Source of the DNA: a virus
Length of the DNA stretch: 32,116 nt
Virus record (IMG/VR): IMGVR_UViG_3300047658_000008
Coordinates: 1-32,116 of that record
Reading direction: 5' to 3' (one strand)
Every line of letters starts with the position of its first letter. Position 1 is the stretch's first letter. Position numbers and translations under genes: made by a program. Below, piece by piece: positions 8,842-15,984 of this stretch. The notes below the pieces were generated by a model. It did no database searches. It saw only the letters and a program-made list of their open reading frames with translations, and was not told where the DNA came from.

Positions 8842-9584
8842 TAGAGCACCGCCCACGGAACCGGAAAACCGTAACCCATATCGTTCAAAGCCGTAGCTTG
8901 CACGATAGTAAATACGCCGCCGACAGCCGCCGCCGTTGTGGAGACCCCGATAATGTTCGCATCGGTGAACGTGCCTACATAGCCGAGTCCATCCGTGAGC
9001 ACGATGACCTCGCCCACATCTATCGCTTCTCCAGCGGTGAGGTTGAAGAAATTGGGAATACCATTGAGTTGTGTGGCATTGATGACACCCGTGCCGGTGG
9101 CTTCCAACGTCGCACCCGAACCAACGACCATTGCAGCTTGGGTGTTTGTGCCGGATGTTATGCCGGAAAACGGAACTCCAATTTCTGTGATGTAGGGAGA
9201 AGGATAGTAAATCAGGCTACCGGAAATCTGAGTCATCGTACTGATGTCAACAGTTGACCCGATGAGGTTTGGAAATGCCCAACGCATGGGAGCGTTGTTT
9301 AGTCTGGCACCATTCGCATCGTAGAAATTCGCGATGTACCATGTTCCAAGCCCGTCCTCATTCTGCGGGTATAACTCGGTATTGCTCCAGATTTGTGGAG
9401 TCCCGATGAGGTCGCAAGCTGCGTCGAAATAGAACGTGAATGCGTTGACAACTCCGCCTAAGACTTGTCCCTGCGGGGGCGCAATGATGGTCGCGTCACC
9501 GCTGAGGTATAGCTCGATGTGCCCCAAAGGCACGATAGGCAAGCCTGACACATCTTGTATGTGTCCAAGTTCGAGGGTAATCAT
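8841..9584 (-). CDS. Tail fibre-like protein, paralogue of the 6602-7330 gene
   Basis: This 247-residue protein's first ~117 residues match those of the 6602-7330 product at about two-thirds identity without gaps. After that it diverges: residues ~130-247 are a glycine- and valine-rich beta region (EATGTGVINATQLNGIP, AGEAIDVGEVIVLTDGLGYVG) like the shafts or tips of short fibres. It is the first gene after the terminator at 9622-9658, so it probably begins a new transcript or depends on read-through. The shared N-terminus would attach both paralogues to the same site on the tail, with different tips for different receptors; that is inference. Confidence 0.55.
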   Translation of the reverse strand: MITLELGHIQDVSGLPIVPLGHIELYLSGDATIIAPPQGQVLGGVVNAFTFYFDAACDLIGTPQIWSNTELYPQNEDGLGTWYIANFYDANGARLNNAPMRWAFPNLIGSTVDISTMTQISGSLIYYPSPYITEIGVPFSGITSGTNTQAAMVVGSGATLEATGTGVINATQLNGIPNFFNLTAGEAIDVGEVIVLTDGLGYVGTFTDANIIGVSTTAAAVGGVFTIVQATALNDMGYGFPVPWAVL

Positions 9585-9621
9585 TTGTGTAGGGTCTCCC
9601 CTATAAATTGGTTATGTAGTT

Positions 9622-9658
9622 CAAAAACAAAAAAGCCTCCGACAGTTTGGCCGGAGGC
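9622..9658 (-). terminator. Intrinsic terminator after the 9677-10237 gene
   Basis: Read on the minus strand, GCCTCCG pairs with CGGAGGC around a ten-base loop and is followed by TTTTTTGTTTTTG. It lies 18 bases past the stop of the upstream gene and separates the small-gene block from the fibre block. Confidence 0.88.
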
Positions 9659-9676
9659 TCATTGTGTTGAGGCTTT

Positions 9677-10237
9677 TTACAGGGCGAAAAAATCAATTTC
9701 CATGGCCGCTGGTATCCCGTTGACAGGAGGAGATGCGAGAGCAATGGAGTTGGTGAAGTGAATGACGATGATGGTCGCCTTGCCCTGCGAAGTCCAAACC
9801 ACAGTGCCGTCATTTGTAGTCGCACCTTTGGTCTGCTTGAACGCACCGCCGCCGATGAAGGTCGCAGCGGTTGTGCCAGATGTGGTGCAACGATACAGGT
9901 AGCCGCTGAGCACGCAGAAAGAAGTCGGCACGGTTCCAGTTACGACGGCGATACCAACACCGGGGTACAAGGGGTTACTGATGCTCATGCCGGAGATGGA
10001 GATACCCGCAGACTGTGGGGTGCCATCAGGCAAAACATAACCAACAGCGGACTGCTGACGCCAGTTACCTTGAGTCGGTACGATGACGCAGAAATCAGCG
10101 GATTCACTGGCCGCAATAGCAGGTAGAGCAGACTGGATTGTGCCCCAGTCGGACGCCATGACTTCGTAGTATGAACTAACTGCGGACGCACCACGGAATG
10201 AAGAGTTATAACCACGCTGTGAAGAAGGAATACCCAT
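9677..10237 (-). CDS. Virion-type protein of unknown function
   Basis: This 186-residue, low-charge protein is rich in Ser, Thr, Gly and Ala (SISGMSISNPLYPGVGIAVV, then TTSGTTAATFIGGG). No signal peptide or membrane helix is visible. The section GCTTSGTTAATF...TTNDGTVVW has the feel of a short carbohydrate-binding or fibre repeat. It is followed at once by a strong terminator, so it ends a transcription unit that includes the small membrane protein at 10320-10547. A minor structural role is likely from composition and place. Confidence 0.5.
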   Translation of the reverse strand: MGIPSSQRGYNSSFRGASAVSSYYEVMASDWGTIQSALPAIAASESADFCVIVPTQGNWRQQSAVGYVLPDGTPQSAGISISGMSISNPLYPGVGIAVVTGTVPTSFCVLSGYLYRCTTSGTTAATFIGGGAFKQTKGATTNDGTVVWTSQGKATIIVIHFTNSIALASPPVNGIPAAMEIDFFAL

Positions 10238-10319
10238 ATTGACCTCGCTTGATGCTTTCGCCTATGGCTCCAGCATTGTGGGGGTGTTAGAACCCCCGCC
10301 TACCTATGAACGCCATAGT

Positions 10320-10547
10320 TCAATTTATTCTGCGGTGGTGTTTGGGTTTGGGGTGAAAGGGTTGAGGACAGGGCAGCGCCGGTTGAATCGTCTGCGTCGG
10401 TTGCTGCTGCGTCGGTTGCTGCTGCGTCGGTTGCTGCTGCGTCGGTTGCTGCTGCGTCGGTTGCGTATTTGTAAACGAGATGAGTACAACCAAAACCAAG
10501 GCTACGATGCTAACGAACATGGCGATGCGAAGTAAGTTAGCTGACAT
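10320..10547 (-). CDS. Small membrane protein with a Gln/Pro repeat tail
   Basis: This 75-residue protein has a basic N-terminus and one membrane helix at about residues 7-25 (IAMFVSIVALVLVVLISF). Next comes a PTQQQ repeat encoded by a 15-bp tandem repeat, then a Pro/His/Lys-rich end (PFHPKPKHHRR). GGGGGAG lies about six bases before the ATG. An N-in, C-out single-pass topology with a proline-rich periplasmic tail recalls small spanin or holin accessory proteins, but no lipobox is present and no endolysin is nearby, so a lysis role is only a possibility. Confidence 0.5.
   Translation of the reverse strand: MSANLLRIAMFVSIVALVLVVLISFTNTQPTQQQPTQQQPTQQQPTQQQPTQTIQPALPCPQPFHPKPKHHRRIN
10394..10464. 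repeat. 15-bp tandem repeat, about 4.7 copies
   Basis: The plus-strand unit GCGTCGGTTGCTGCT is repeated with no visible change from 10394 to 10464. It lies in frame in the small membrane protein and encodes the PTQQQ repeats. Copy-number change would lengthen or shorten the linker without a frameshift. Confidence 0.95.
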
Positions 10548-10574
10548 AATGTCTCCCCCTTAAAACGATAGGGG

Positions 10575-11036
10575 TTAACTATACGTTTCAAGCTGCCTGA
10601 CGATTCCATATAGCGCGTGTTCCTTGATGATGAACGCGGTGTCCTTCACAACTCCGGTGGTTGGGTCTTGGACTGGCCTAAAATCCCAGTACGACGGATG
10701 AATAAAAAGTCCACACACATTACAAAGCCCACGGGGCATACGGTCGTGGTAATTGTGCTGCAAGGAGATGTTCCATTTCCCGTTTTTGTCTTTGTGGGCA
10801 CAGCCTTCTTGCAACGCCTTCTTGTTGGCGGTCTTCTCGATTTCCTGCTTACGCCATTGCTCCTGTTCATGAAGTTCACGGGCGATGCGAAGCGGGTCTT
10901 CGTAGGGCTTCTGAGCCTCACGTAGTTTTTCGGGGGTCAGTGCGATGCTCTGGAGTACCGGCGCTAATTCTTTAAACAATTCACGGACGGTCTCTCGGAT
11001 GAGTTCCTTGTCGTCTTTTTCTTTTTCAATAGCCAT
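10575..11036 (-). CDS. Small protein with coiled coil and zinc-binding region
   Basis: This 153-residue protein has a strongly charged helical N-terminal half (residues ~1-75: EKEKDDKELIRETVRELF, later EQEQWRKQEIEK), probably a coiled coil. The second half holds CAHKDKNGKW..., HNYHDRMPRGLCNVCG and IHPSYWDFRP, so His and Cys residues could bind one zinc ion. The GAGAGG ribosome binding site lies in the 3-prime arm of a small hairpin (CTCTC 11046-11050 with GAGAG 11057-11061), and a tandem TTAACAGT site lies just upstream (11074-11091). The function is not recognised; a nucleic-acid-binding or assembly factor is possible. Confidence 0.55.
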   Translation of the reverse strand: MAIEKEKDDKELIRETVRELFKELAPVLQSIALTPEKLREAQKPYEDPLRIARELHEQEQWRKQEIEKTANKKALQEGCAHKDKNGKWNISLQHNYHDRMPRGLCNVCGLFIHPSYWDFRPVQDPTTGVVKDTAFIIKEHALYGIVRQLETYS

Positions 11037-11073
11037 TCAAACAACCTCTCACTTAGGAGAGCGGTAGTTTGTT

Positions 11074-11091
11074 TTAACAGTGATTAACAGT
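11074..11091 (+). promoter_or_regulatory. Tandem octamer site 1 (TTAACAGT x2)
   Basis: Two exact TTAACAGT octamers are separated by two bases (GA), giving a 10-bp period, about one helical turn. The site overlaps the stop of the 11084-11614 gene and lies upstream of the 10575-11036 gene. The same arrangement recurs at 18205-18222 and 24782-24799. Confidence 0.5.
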
Positions 11092-11614
11092 TTTCAAAAT
11101 GCGCCTTCAAGTTGTGGTGGACGATTCCAGAGGCGTGATGGTTGCGGAATGGGGCGGTATATATCCACCAGCGGTCAGAGTTGGCATTCTGACTATTTCC
11201 GAACTCCTCCACCACTTGTTCCCATGTGAGAACACCTTTGCCCATCAGGCGGACAAGCACTGTACGCCATCCCCAATGCGGGTCTGATGGTAGGTTCTGG
11301 TCATCGACCTCGGTCCAACTGAACTCGGTCATCCAACCCTTTGAGATTTGGCAGATGAAGATTAGTTTAGTGTCGTGTTGAATGTATAGTCCCCAGTCAT
11401 TCACGAAGTTTACTTGTCGTTGAACGATGAGCCGGGGTTCAAGGTTGCGAAGCTGGTGGAGGAAGCGGCTACTATGCACAACTTCCCCCTTACGCCGATT
11501 AAAATCACGAAGTGAGTCGTGGTCTGAGAGTCGATAGGTATCGAGATGTGGCTCAATCTGCTCTGCCCTGTACTTAGCGAGAGCTTCCTTGGGGGGAAGA
11601 AATTCTTTATACAT
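11084..11614 (-). CDS. Hypothetical phage protein
   Basis: This 176-residue soluble protein has Trp- and His-rich stretches (SDPHWGWRTVLVRLMGKG, RWWIYTAPFRNHHASGIVHH). The N-terminal third is charged and helical (PPKEALAKYRAEQIEPH). There is no membrane segment, signal peptide or clear catalytic motif. It is separated by three bases from the upstream small gene, so both belong to one transcript. No function can be named. Confidence 0.5.
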   Translation of the reverse strand: MYKEFLPPKEALAKYRAEQIEPHLDTYRLSDHDSLRDFNRRKGEVVHSSRFLHQLRNLEPRLIVQRQVNFVNDWGLYIQHDTKLIFICQISKGWMTEFSWTEVDDQNLPSDPHWGWRTVLVRLMGKGVLTWEQVVEEFGNSQNANSDRWWIYTAPFRNHHASGIVHHNLKAHFENC

Positions 11615-11617
11615 AAC

Positions 11618-11830
11618 TTATCGTCCAAAGGTGCATTCAGGACACACTGCCAACCCAAGCTTCACAGTAACCTGCGTGTGAACTCCGGGCTCAAGCAAAC
11701 ACTTAGTCCACTCGCCTTTACCAAGACGCGGATGTCCAAGATGTTTTACCCACTCGCCCGGTTGAAAACCAAGAAAGCGACATTCCCGCTCACACAAATC
11801 AATGAACTCTAACAAGTCTTGCTGTGACAT
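11618..11830 (-). CDS. Small protein with a C-terminal CxxC
   Basis: This 70-residue protein (MSQQDLLEFIDLCERECRF...) ends in LAVCPECTFGR. The CERECRF and CPEC pairs together could hold one zinc ion. A good ribosome binding site (AGGAGAG) precedes the ATG at 11830. The gene overlaps the end of the upstream gene by about 30 bases, which supports co-translation. The function is unknown. Confidence 0.5.
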   Translation of the reverse strand: MSQQDLLEFIDLCERECRFLGFQPGEWVKHLGHPRLGKGEWTKCLLEPGVHTQVTVKLGLAVCPECTFGR

Positions 11831-12215
11831 GTAGCTCTCCTAGACGGGGCACAAAAACAACCCCTTCGTCAATCAAGTAAACGGCCACGATGCCACCGCG
11901 TTCAACGAGGTCCGCAATCTCGGCACCGGAAATAATCACCGTGGGAAGCCCATCGTACTGAACGGCGAGTAGCTCAACTGCAAGCAAGTCACGGTCGCTG
12001 AACTGACTGAGGTCGAGAACAACAGATAGATGAGGGGCGGCGACGTTGCCGGTATCCATGATAAGGTGCGCCATGGCAACGCCGGGGTCAGAACAGATGA
12101 CGCGGCCAAGGCGTTCCCACTGAAAGTAGTTCTGCACGGCCTCAAGAGCCTGTTCATCGTCCGTGTGGCGGATGAGGTAGCCGAGAGGCGCATCGAAAAG
12201 TGAAGGAACGCTCAT
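11799..12215 (-). CDS. Hypothetical protein, faintly receiver-like
   Basis: From the ATG at 12215 the protein has 138 residues (a TTG at 12224 would add three). The alternating strands and helices around LSVVLDLSQFSD, LPTVIISGAEIAD and GIVAVYLIDEG follow the order of a response-regulator receiver (phospho-acceptor strand, then the Ser/Thr strand, then a last strand). The conserved lysine and the acidic pair at the N-terminus are not evident, so a phosphorylatable receiver is doubtful. It begins right after the terminator at 12231-12258, so it may be expressed by read-through or from its own promoter. Treat the fold suggestion as weak. Confidence 0.45.
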   Translation of the reverse strand: MSVPSLFDAPLGYLIRHTDDEQALEAVQNYFQWERLGRVICSDPGVAMAHLIMDTGNVAAPHLSVVLDLSQFSDRDLLAVELLAVQYDGLPTVIISGAEIADLVERGGIVAVYLIDEGVVFVPRLGELHVTARLVRVH

Positions 12216-12230
12216 ACTATCCAATACCGC

Positions 12231-12258
12231 AAAAAGGGCAGAGCCTGAGCCCCACCCT
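12231..12258 (-). terminator. Intrinsic terminator at the end of the head operon
   Basis: On the minus strand AGGGTGGGGC pairs with GCTCTGCCCT, using a few G-U pairs, around a four-base loop and is followed by TTTTT. It lies 24 bases after the stop of the 12282-12911 gene. Confidence 0.72.
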
Positions 12259-12281
12259 GTTTGTTGTTACCGCCCCAAAGA

Positions 12282-12911
12282 TTAAGCTACGAGTTCGATG
12301 GAAATCTGACTCAGTACAACTACGTCACCGGCGTGACCTGCGGACAGGGTGCTGGTAACGAAGAAGTTCAAATCCGACTCGCCCTGAAGACCCGTCACGG
12401 TAGTAACGGCTGAACCGGCAACAAGGGTGTTGTTGACCTGTGCGGCGGACTGGGTACCCTGAAGAGTAACCGAAGTCGAAGATGCGGCAACAGCCTGAAG
12501 CGTTGCGTCGAGCGTGAAGCTGCCCGTCTTGCTGTTGACAGCTACAGCGCCCGTGGTTGCGATTGCGGTAGCGCCAACAAAGCTGGTCGCGGTTAGAGCC
12601 GCGATGGAAGCCGCTGGAACCTGATAGAGGTTGATGGTCAGGTTCTCAGTTGCGCCCGTGGTGGCGTAGCCAAAGAGACGAACGCGGAAGGGGAGGCCGG
12701 TGTTGACCAGCGTGGCCAGCGAGTAGGAACCGCCGACAAAGATGCCGGGAGTGCCAAGGGCAACAGGCAGCACCTGTGCAGCAATAGAGGCGATGGCATT
12801 GCCGTTGACTTGGAACGCGGTCTCCACGGTGGATGTGCCGGTGGCGTTGGCTGCGAGGGTCTTTTCGATGGAACCCGCTGTTTGTACTGCGATGGTAAGT
12901 GCTGTGCTCAT
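12282..12911 (-). CDS. Probable head-associated protein (decoration-type)
   Basis: This 209-residue protein is very rich in Ala, Thr, Val and Ser with few charged residues, and alternates hydrophobic residues as expected for beta structure (FRVRLFGYATTGATENLTI, TSVTLQGTQSAAQ). No signal peptide or cysteine is found. It follows the capsid gene, interrupted only by the HNH gene, and ends the head operon at a terminator. AAGGA lies eight bases before the ATG. A capsid decoration or minor head protein is inferred from composition and position. Confidence 0.5.
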   Translation of the reverse strand: MSTALTIAVQTAGSIEKTLAANATGTSTVETAFQVNGNAIASIAAQVLPVALGTPGIFVGGSYSLATLVNTGLPFRVRLFGYATTGATENLTINLYQVPAASIAALTATSFVGATAIATTGAVAVNSKTGSFTLDATLQAVAASSTSVTLQGTQSAAQVNNTLVAGSAVTTVTGLQGESDLNFFVTSTLSAGHAGDVVVLSQISIELVA

Positions 12912-12915
12912 ATTT

Positions 12916-13515
12916 TTAATCCTTCTGGTACCCGTTCAGGTACGTGATTGCTGCTTGAAGCGTTTCCGTGCTGTCGTAAAACAAACCAAGTCCCCTGTTA
13001 CAAGTTTCACAGAGAAGACCGCGAACGCACTTACCACAAGTCATTCGTGCATGGCTGTCTATCAAATCGGGGCAACAAGAGTGGTCATGGTCTATGGCCA
13101 ACCGCTTGCCACTTTCAGGACGCTTGCAGATGGCACAGACGCCGCCTTGTTTCTCAAGCATCTCCTGATACTTTTCGGTCGTAATACCGCGACGACCGGG
13201 ATGATACTTTGCGTAATACTCATCTCGTTTTTCTGGATGAGTAGCACGCCAACCTTGTTGCGTTTCAAGCTTGCGTGCCTTGCGTTCCGCTTCACTTTTC
13301 TTGGGAGCTAATGTTGCTTGTAATGCGGCTCCCGTTAATGTCATCCGGCCTTCGGCGTAATTCCTTTTTAGGGTTTCACTGGCCTTTTGATTTGCTTCAT
13401 CTGAAGGAGAATCTGTTCTCCTTCTGTGTCGTCCTTCAGCGTAGGCTTTCTTGAGAGATTCACTTACTCTACGTTTAGCTTCTTCTGAAGGTACATAGCC
13501 CTTAGAGTTACCCAT
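12916..13515 (-). CDS. HNH endonuclease (endonuclease VII type) with NUMOD-like N-terminus
   Basis: This 199-residue protein is a free-standing homing-type DNA endonuclease. The catalytic part has CAIC at 127-130, DHDH at 142-145 and CETCN at 169-173, the order seen in the endonuclease VII/HNH family: two CxxC pairs binding zinc around a His-bearing beta-beta-alpha core. Two repeats at the N-terminus (SEEAKRRVSESLKKAYAEGR at 10-29 and a similar KASETLKRNYAEGR) are NUMOD-like DNA-binding helices. It sits between the capsid gene and its follower without disturbing either, as mobile endonucleases do. Its ribosome binding site lies inside a strong hairpin (13522-13560). Confidence 0.9.
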   Translation of the reverse strand: MGNSKGYVPSEEAKRRVSESLKKAYAEGRHRRRTDSPSDEANQKASETLKRNYAEGRMTLTGAALQATLAPKKSEAERKARKLETQQGWRATHPEKRDEYYAKYHPGRRGITTEKYQEMLEKQGGVCAICKRPESGKRLAIDHDHSCCPDLIDSHARMTCGKCVRGLLCETCNRGLGLFYDSTETLQAAITYLNGYQKD

Positions 13516-13521
13516 AGTTTT

Positions 13522-13560
13522 GTATTCCTCTAATCTCTAATACTGAGAAAAGAGGAATAC
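13522..13560 (-). promoter_or_regulatory. Hairpin that would mask the HNH ribosome binding site
   Basis: GTATTCCTCT pairs with AGAGGAATAC (ten base pairs), with a further TCTC/GAGA inner pair. On the minus strand the 3-prime arm carries AGAGGA, the only plausible ribosome binding site for the ATG at 13515. No U-tract follows, so it is not a terminator. Free-standing T4-like homing endonucleases are known to use such hairpins to limit translation. Confidence 0.7.
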
Positions 13561-13571
13561 CAATGGGACGG

Positions 13572-14570
13572 TTAAACTGCCGAGACCTCGGCACGAACTC
13601 GACGAAATCCGGGCGTGCCATTCGTATTCGGGCGTGCCACAACTCCGAGGAACCAATCGTAAGAAACGATTGCACGGGTCTGGAGAGTTGGGTTGCTGAG
13701 GTCAATATCGTTGTCGCCAAAATACTTGACATTGACTTTGAAGTTCGCGGAACGTGGAACCTTCTGCCCCAGAAGCTCTGAAGCAAGCATCGCTTCGCGG
13801 CCAACGGTATAGCACGCATAGCCAGTCTTGCCCGTTGAAGGGTAATTGGCATACGTAGGCACGGTCGGTGTGCGGATGATGCGGCAACCAGCCCATTCAA
13901 GAACCTGATAGCCACGGTTGCTGTCGCTCTTGAGCACTGAAGCACCGCTCTCGCTACGCTTCAAAGTATCGACTGCCGAACCTGCACTGTTGTCAGACAT
14001 GAAGTCATAGGACATGAAGGGATGCAAAACGGTTGTGTACAGACCACCATCACGACCGGGTACAGCATTGCCAAGCAACTGGGACTCACCTTTACGGATG
14101 GTGTTGCTGAGCAAGAACTGGTTGTCGGAAAGGTCGATACGGGCCGCACTCTGAGCAGCGGACGCTGATTCGAATGCGTTGAACGCAACCGTGTTCGCAG
14201 TGAGGGCACCGCGATAACTCAGGTTACGAGCGGCATCAAGAGTGATGTCGGCGAGGAACATGGTCGCTGCAACGTTATCGATACCAAGCCAATCGGCATA
14301 CTCATCTGCATACGCATCGGAGAAAACCTGAGACAAGGACATCGAAGGAGGCGGAACAGCCTCAGACACAGGACCAGCAGCACCGCTGAAGGGTTGCTGA
14401 CCATAGAACTGAATCGTGCGGCCAGAGCGACGAGCCAGCGGACGGAAGTCGCAAAGTTCTTCGAGTGCTGGTGTATTGTACTGCCATTCCAAAATAGCAG
14501 TGCGGTCATACGCAATCTGCGGGAAGGCTGCAAGGTTGGAGGATTGAACTCCCGGTGACAAACTTGGCAT
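13572..14570 (-). CDS. Major capsid protein, N4-gp56-like
   Basis: This 332-residue protein forms the head shell. Its N-terminus (QIAYDRTAILEWQYNTPALEEL) is followed by RRSGRTIQFYGQ and by TTVLHPFMSYDFMSD, GCRIIRTPTVPTY, ACYTVGREAMLAS and TRAIVSYDWFLGVV. These follow the block order of the HK97-fold N4-gp56 group of capsid proteins. It comes right after the scaffold gene and is in the usual place after terminase and portal. GAGG lies eight bases before the ATG. The capsid assignment is firm from order and composition; the family assignment is by eye. Confidence 0.8.
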   Translation of the reverse strand: MPSLSPGVQSSNLAAFPQIAYDRTAILEWQYNTPALEELCDFRPLARRSGRTIQFYGQQPFSGAAGPVSEAVPPPSMSLSQVFSDAYADEYADWLGIDNVAATMFLADITLDAARNLSYRGALTANTVAFNAFESASAAQSAARIDLSDNQFLLSNTIRKGESQLLGNAVPGRDGGLYTTVLHPFMSYDFMSDNSAGSAVDTLKRSESGASVLKSDSNRGYQVLEWAGCRIIRTPTVPTYANYPSTGKTGYACYTVGREAMLASELLGQKVPRSANFKVNVKYFGDNDIDLSNPTLQTRAIVSYDWFLGVVARPNTNGTPGFRRVRAEVSAV

Positions 14571-14650
14571 TGTGTTACCTCATGTATAAACTTCGTAGCT
14601 AATGCAACTAGCTTCTATAAATTGGATAGCGTAGTCGGAAAACTAGAAAA

Positions 14651-15589
14651 CTACCTACGTTGAGCTTGTCTTGCTACGTCATCCGGATTAAGACCTTGTG
14701 CCTGTGCCGAAGCTTTGAAAGCTTCCATAATCTCTCTCGGAGACATATCGGCGGTGATTTCGGGTACGGATTCCTTAGTCTTGACGGCACTTGCAACGGA
14801 GGAGCCACCGCCGATACCAAAGACAGAGGAGCCCGAAAGCTTCTTTTTGGTAGCGACGGGGGTAGGTTCTTCCTTGGTTTCATTTTGGAAAACCAATTTA
14901 TCGACCTTCATGGCGTTATAGGCTTTCTCCAAGGAATCGACAGTCGGGTCTACGAGATTCAACTCGGCGAGTTTGTACTTCATAATCCGTTCGTTCTGTT
15001 CTCCCCCCGGCCAATCGCTGGATTTAAGGAACTCAGTTACGGCAGTAGTCCACGCATCGTTCTGCTTGGTGGAGATTTTCTCATCGAGCACTTCTTTGAG
15101 AGCCTCCACCTTGATGCCCCGCTTTTCGAGATAGGTGTCAAGGGTGCCGCTCTTTTCCAAGTAATCATCGAGGCTGATTTTGCCAACCTGATAATCCAAC
15201 TGGAGAGCAACCCGGTCATCGGCGGTGAGAACCTTCTTAGCTGCGACGGGCTCTGCCTTCTTCTCCGGAGCGAGTGCATTCTCATGAGCGGCGATAGCGG
15301 CCTTTACCTGCCGGTTGATGTCCCCGGCACTGTCGCCTTCGAACTTGTAAGATTTGCCACCGATTACAAAGGTGTCCTCAAAGGAGAACTTATCTTTGGG
15401 CTCTTCCTTTGCTGCTTCCTTTGTCGCTTCACCCTTAGGAGGAATGACAATGTTTTGTTTGAGGGCCTCTTCCGCGATAATCTGACGAATCTCTTCAGGC
15501 GTAGTCGCCTTATCGAGAGCCGTTTCTAACTCTGGAGTTACATTTACTTCTGCACCCGGTGGGGTGATTTCCTTCTCTGTTACTGGCAT
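14651..15589 (-). CDS. Capsid scaffolding protein
   Basis: This 312-residue, highly charged and mostly helical protein is rich in Lys, Glu and Ala (EATKEAAKEEPKDKFSFED, PEKKAEPVAAKKVLTADDR). It is followed by a Ser/Gly-rich stretch near 255-275 and a helical C-terminus (SPREIMEAFKASAQAQGL) ending in a basic ARQAQRR tail, as expected for scaffold-capsid contact. It sits directly before the capsid gene. AAGGAG precedes the ATG, and the start overlaps the previous gene by ten bases. Scaffolds share composition more than sequence, so this rests on context and composition. Confidence 0.75.
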   Translation of the reverse strand: MPVTEKEITPPGAEVNVTPELETALDKATTPEEIRQIIAEEALKQNIVIPPKGEATKEAAKEEPKDKFSFEDTFVIGGKSYKFEGDSAGDINRQVKAAIAAHENALAPEKKAEPVAAKKVLTADDRVALQLDYQVGKISLDDYLEKSGTLDTYLEKRGIKVEALKEVLDEKISTKQNDAWTTAVTEFLKSSDWPGGEQNERIMKYKLAELNLVDPTVDSLEKAYNAMKVDKLVFQNETKEEPTPVATKKKLSGSSVFGIGGGSSVASAVKTKESVPEITADMSPREIMEAFKASAQAQGLNPDDVARQAQRR

Positions 15590-15984
15590 ACTGCTGCTCC
15601 TTCATTCCTTGTCTGTTCTTCGTGTTGAAGTATCCTGACTCTTAAGTCGTCAGCCATATCAGCCGTTGCACGACTGAAGGGGTCTTCTGAATCCATGAGA
15701 ACGGCTGCTTCTTCCACACCCGCTTGAACCGCCTGTTGGATACCGTTGAACAATCGTTGATGTGATTTCTTAGCGGCCCGGAAGGCGATGCTTCTGGCAA
15801 CAAGCTCATCCCGGTCCCACCCCTCGAAGTTAACCAAGGCATCTTCAGCAATCTTTACAGTCTGCTCCGAGAGCGCCACCATATCGTTCCAGCCGGGATG
15901 GGCTATAAGGGAGTGCAGCCGATTGGCTCGGTCAACGGCTAGGGTAGTCCGGGGCTCGAACGGCCTGTCTACAGTTACTGGCAC
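15580..15984 (-). CDS. Small helical protein between portal and scaffold
   Basis: This 134-residue, mostly helical and acidic protein begins at a GTG directly after the portal stop (TAAGTG). It includes long helices such as KSHQRLFNGIQQAVQAGVEE and ADDLRVRILQHEEQTRNEG. No motif is recognised. The gene overlaps the scaffold start. Small helical proteins in this place are usually assembly factors, but nothing in the sequence proves it. Confidence 0.5.
   Translation of the reverse strand: MPVTVDRPFEPRTTLAVDRANRLHSLIAHPGWNDMVALSEQTVKIAEDALVNFEGWDRDELVARSIAFRAAKKSHQRLFNGIQQAVQAGVEEAAVLMDSEDPFSRATADMADDLRVRILQHEEQTRNEGAAVCQ

Noticed and set aside
12742-13311. A 189-codon plus-strand frame opposite the HNH and head-protein genes
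   Set aside because: It spans two well-supported minus-strand genes and the hydrophobic composition comes from their reverse frames.
14660-15529. A 289-codon plus-strand frame opposite the scaffold gene
   Set aside because: Lysine/glutamate-rich genes often leave long mirrored open frames; no start signal or known motif is present.
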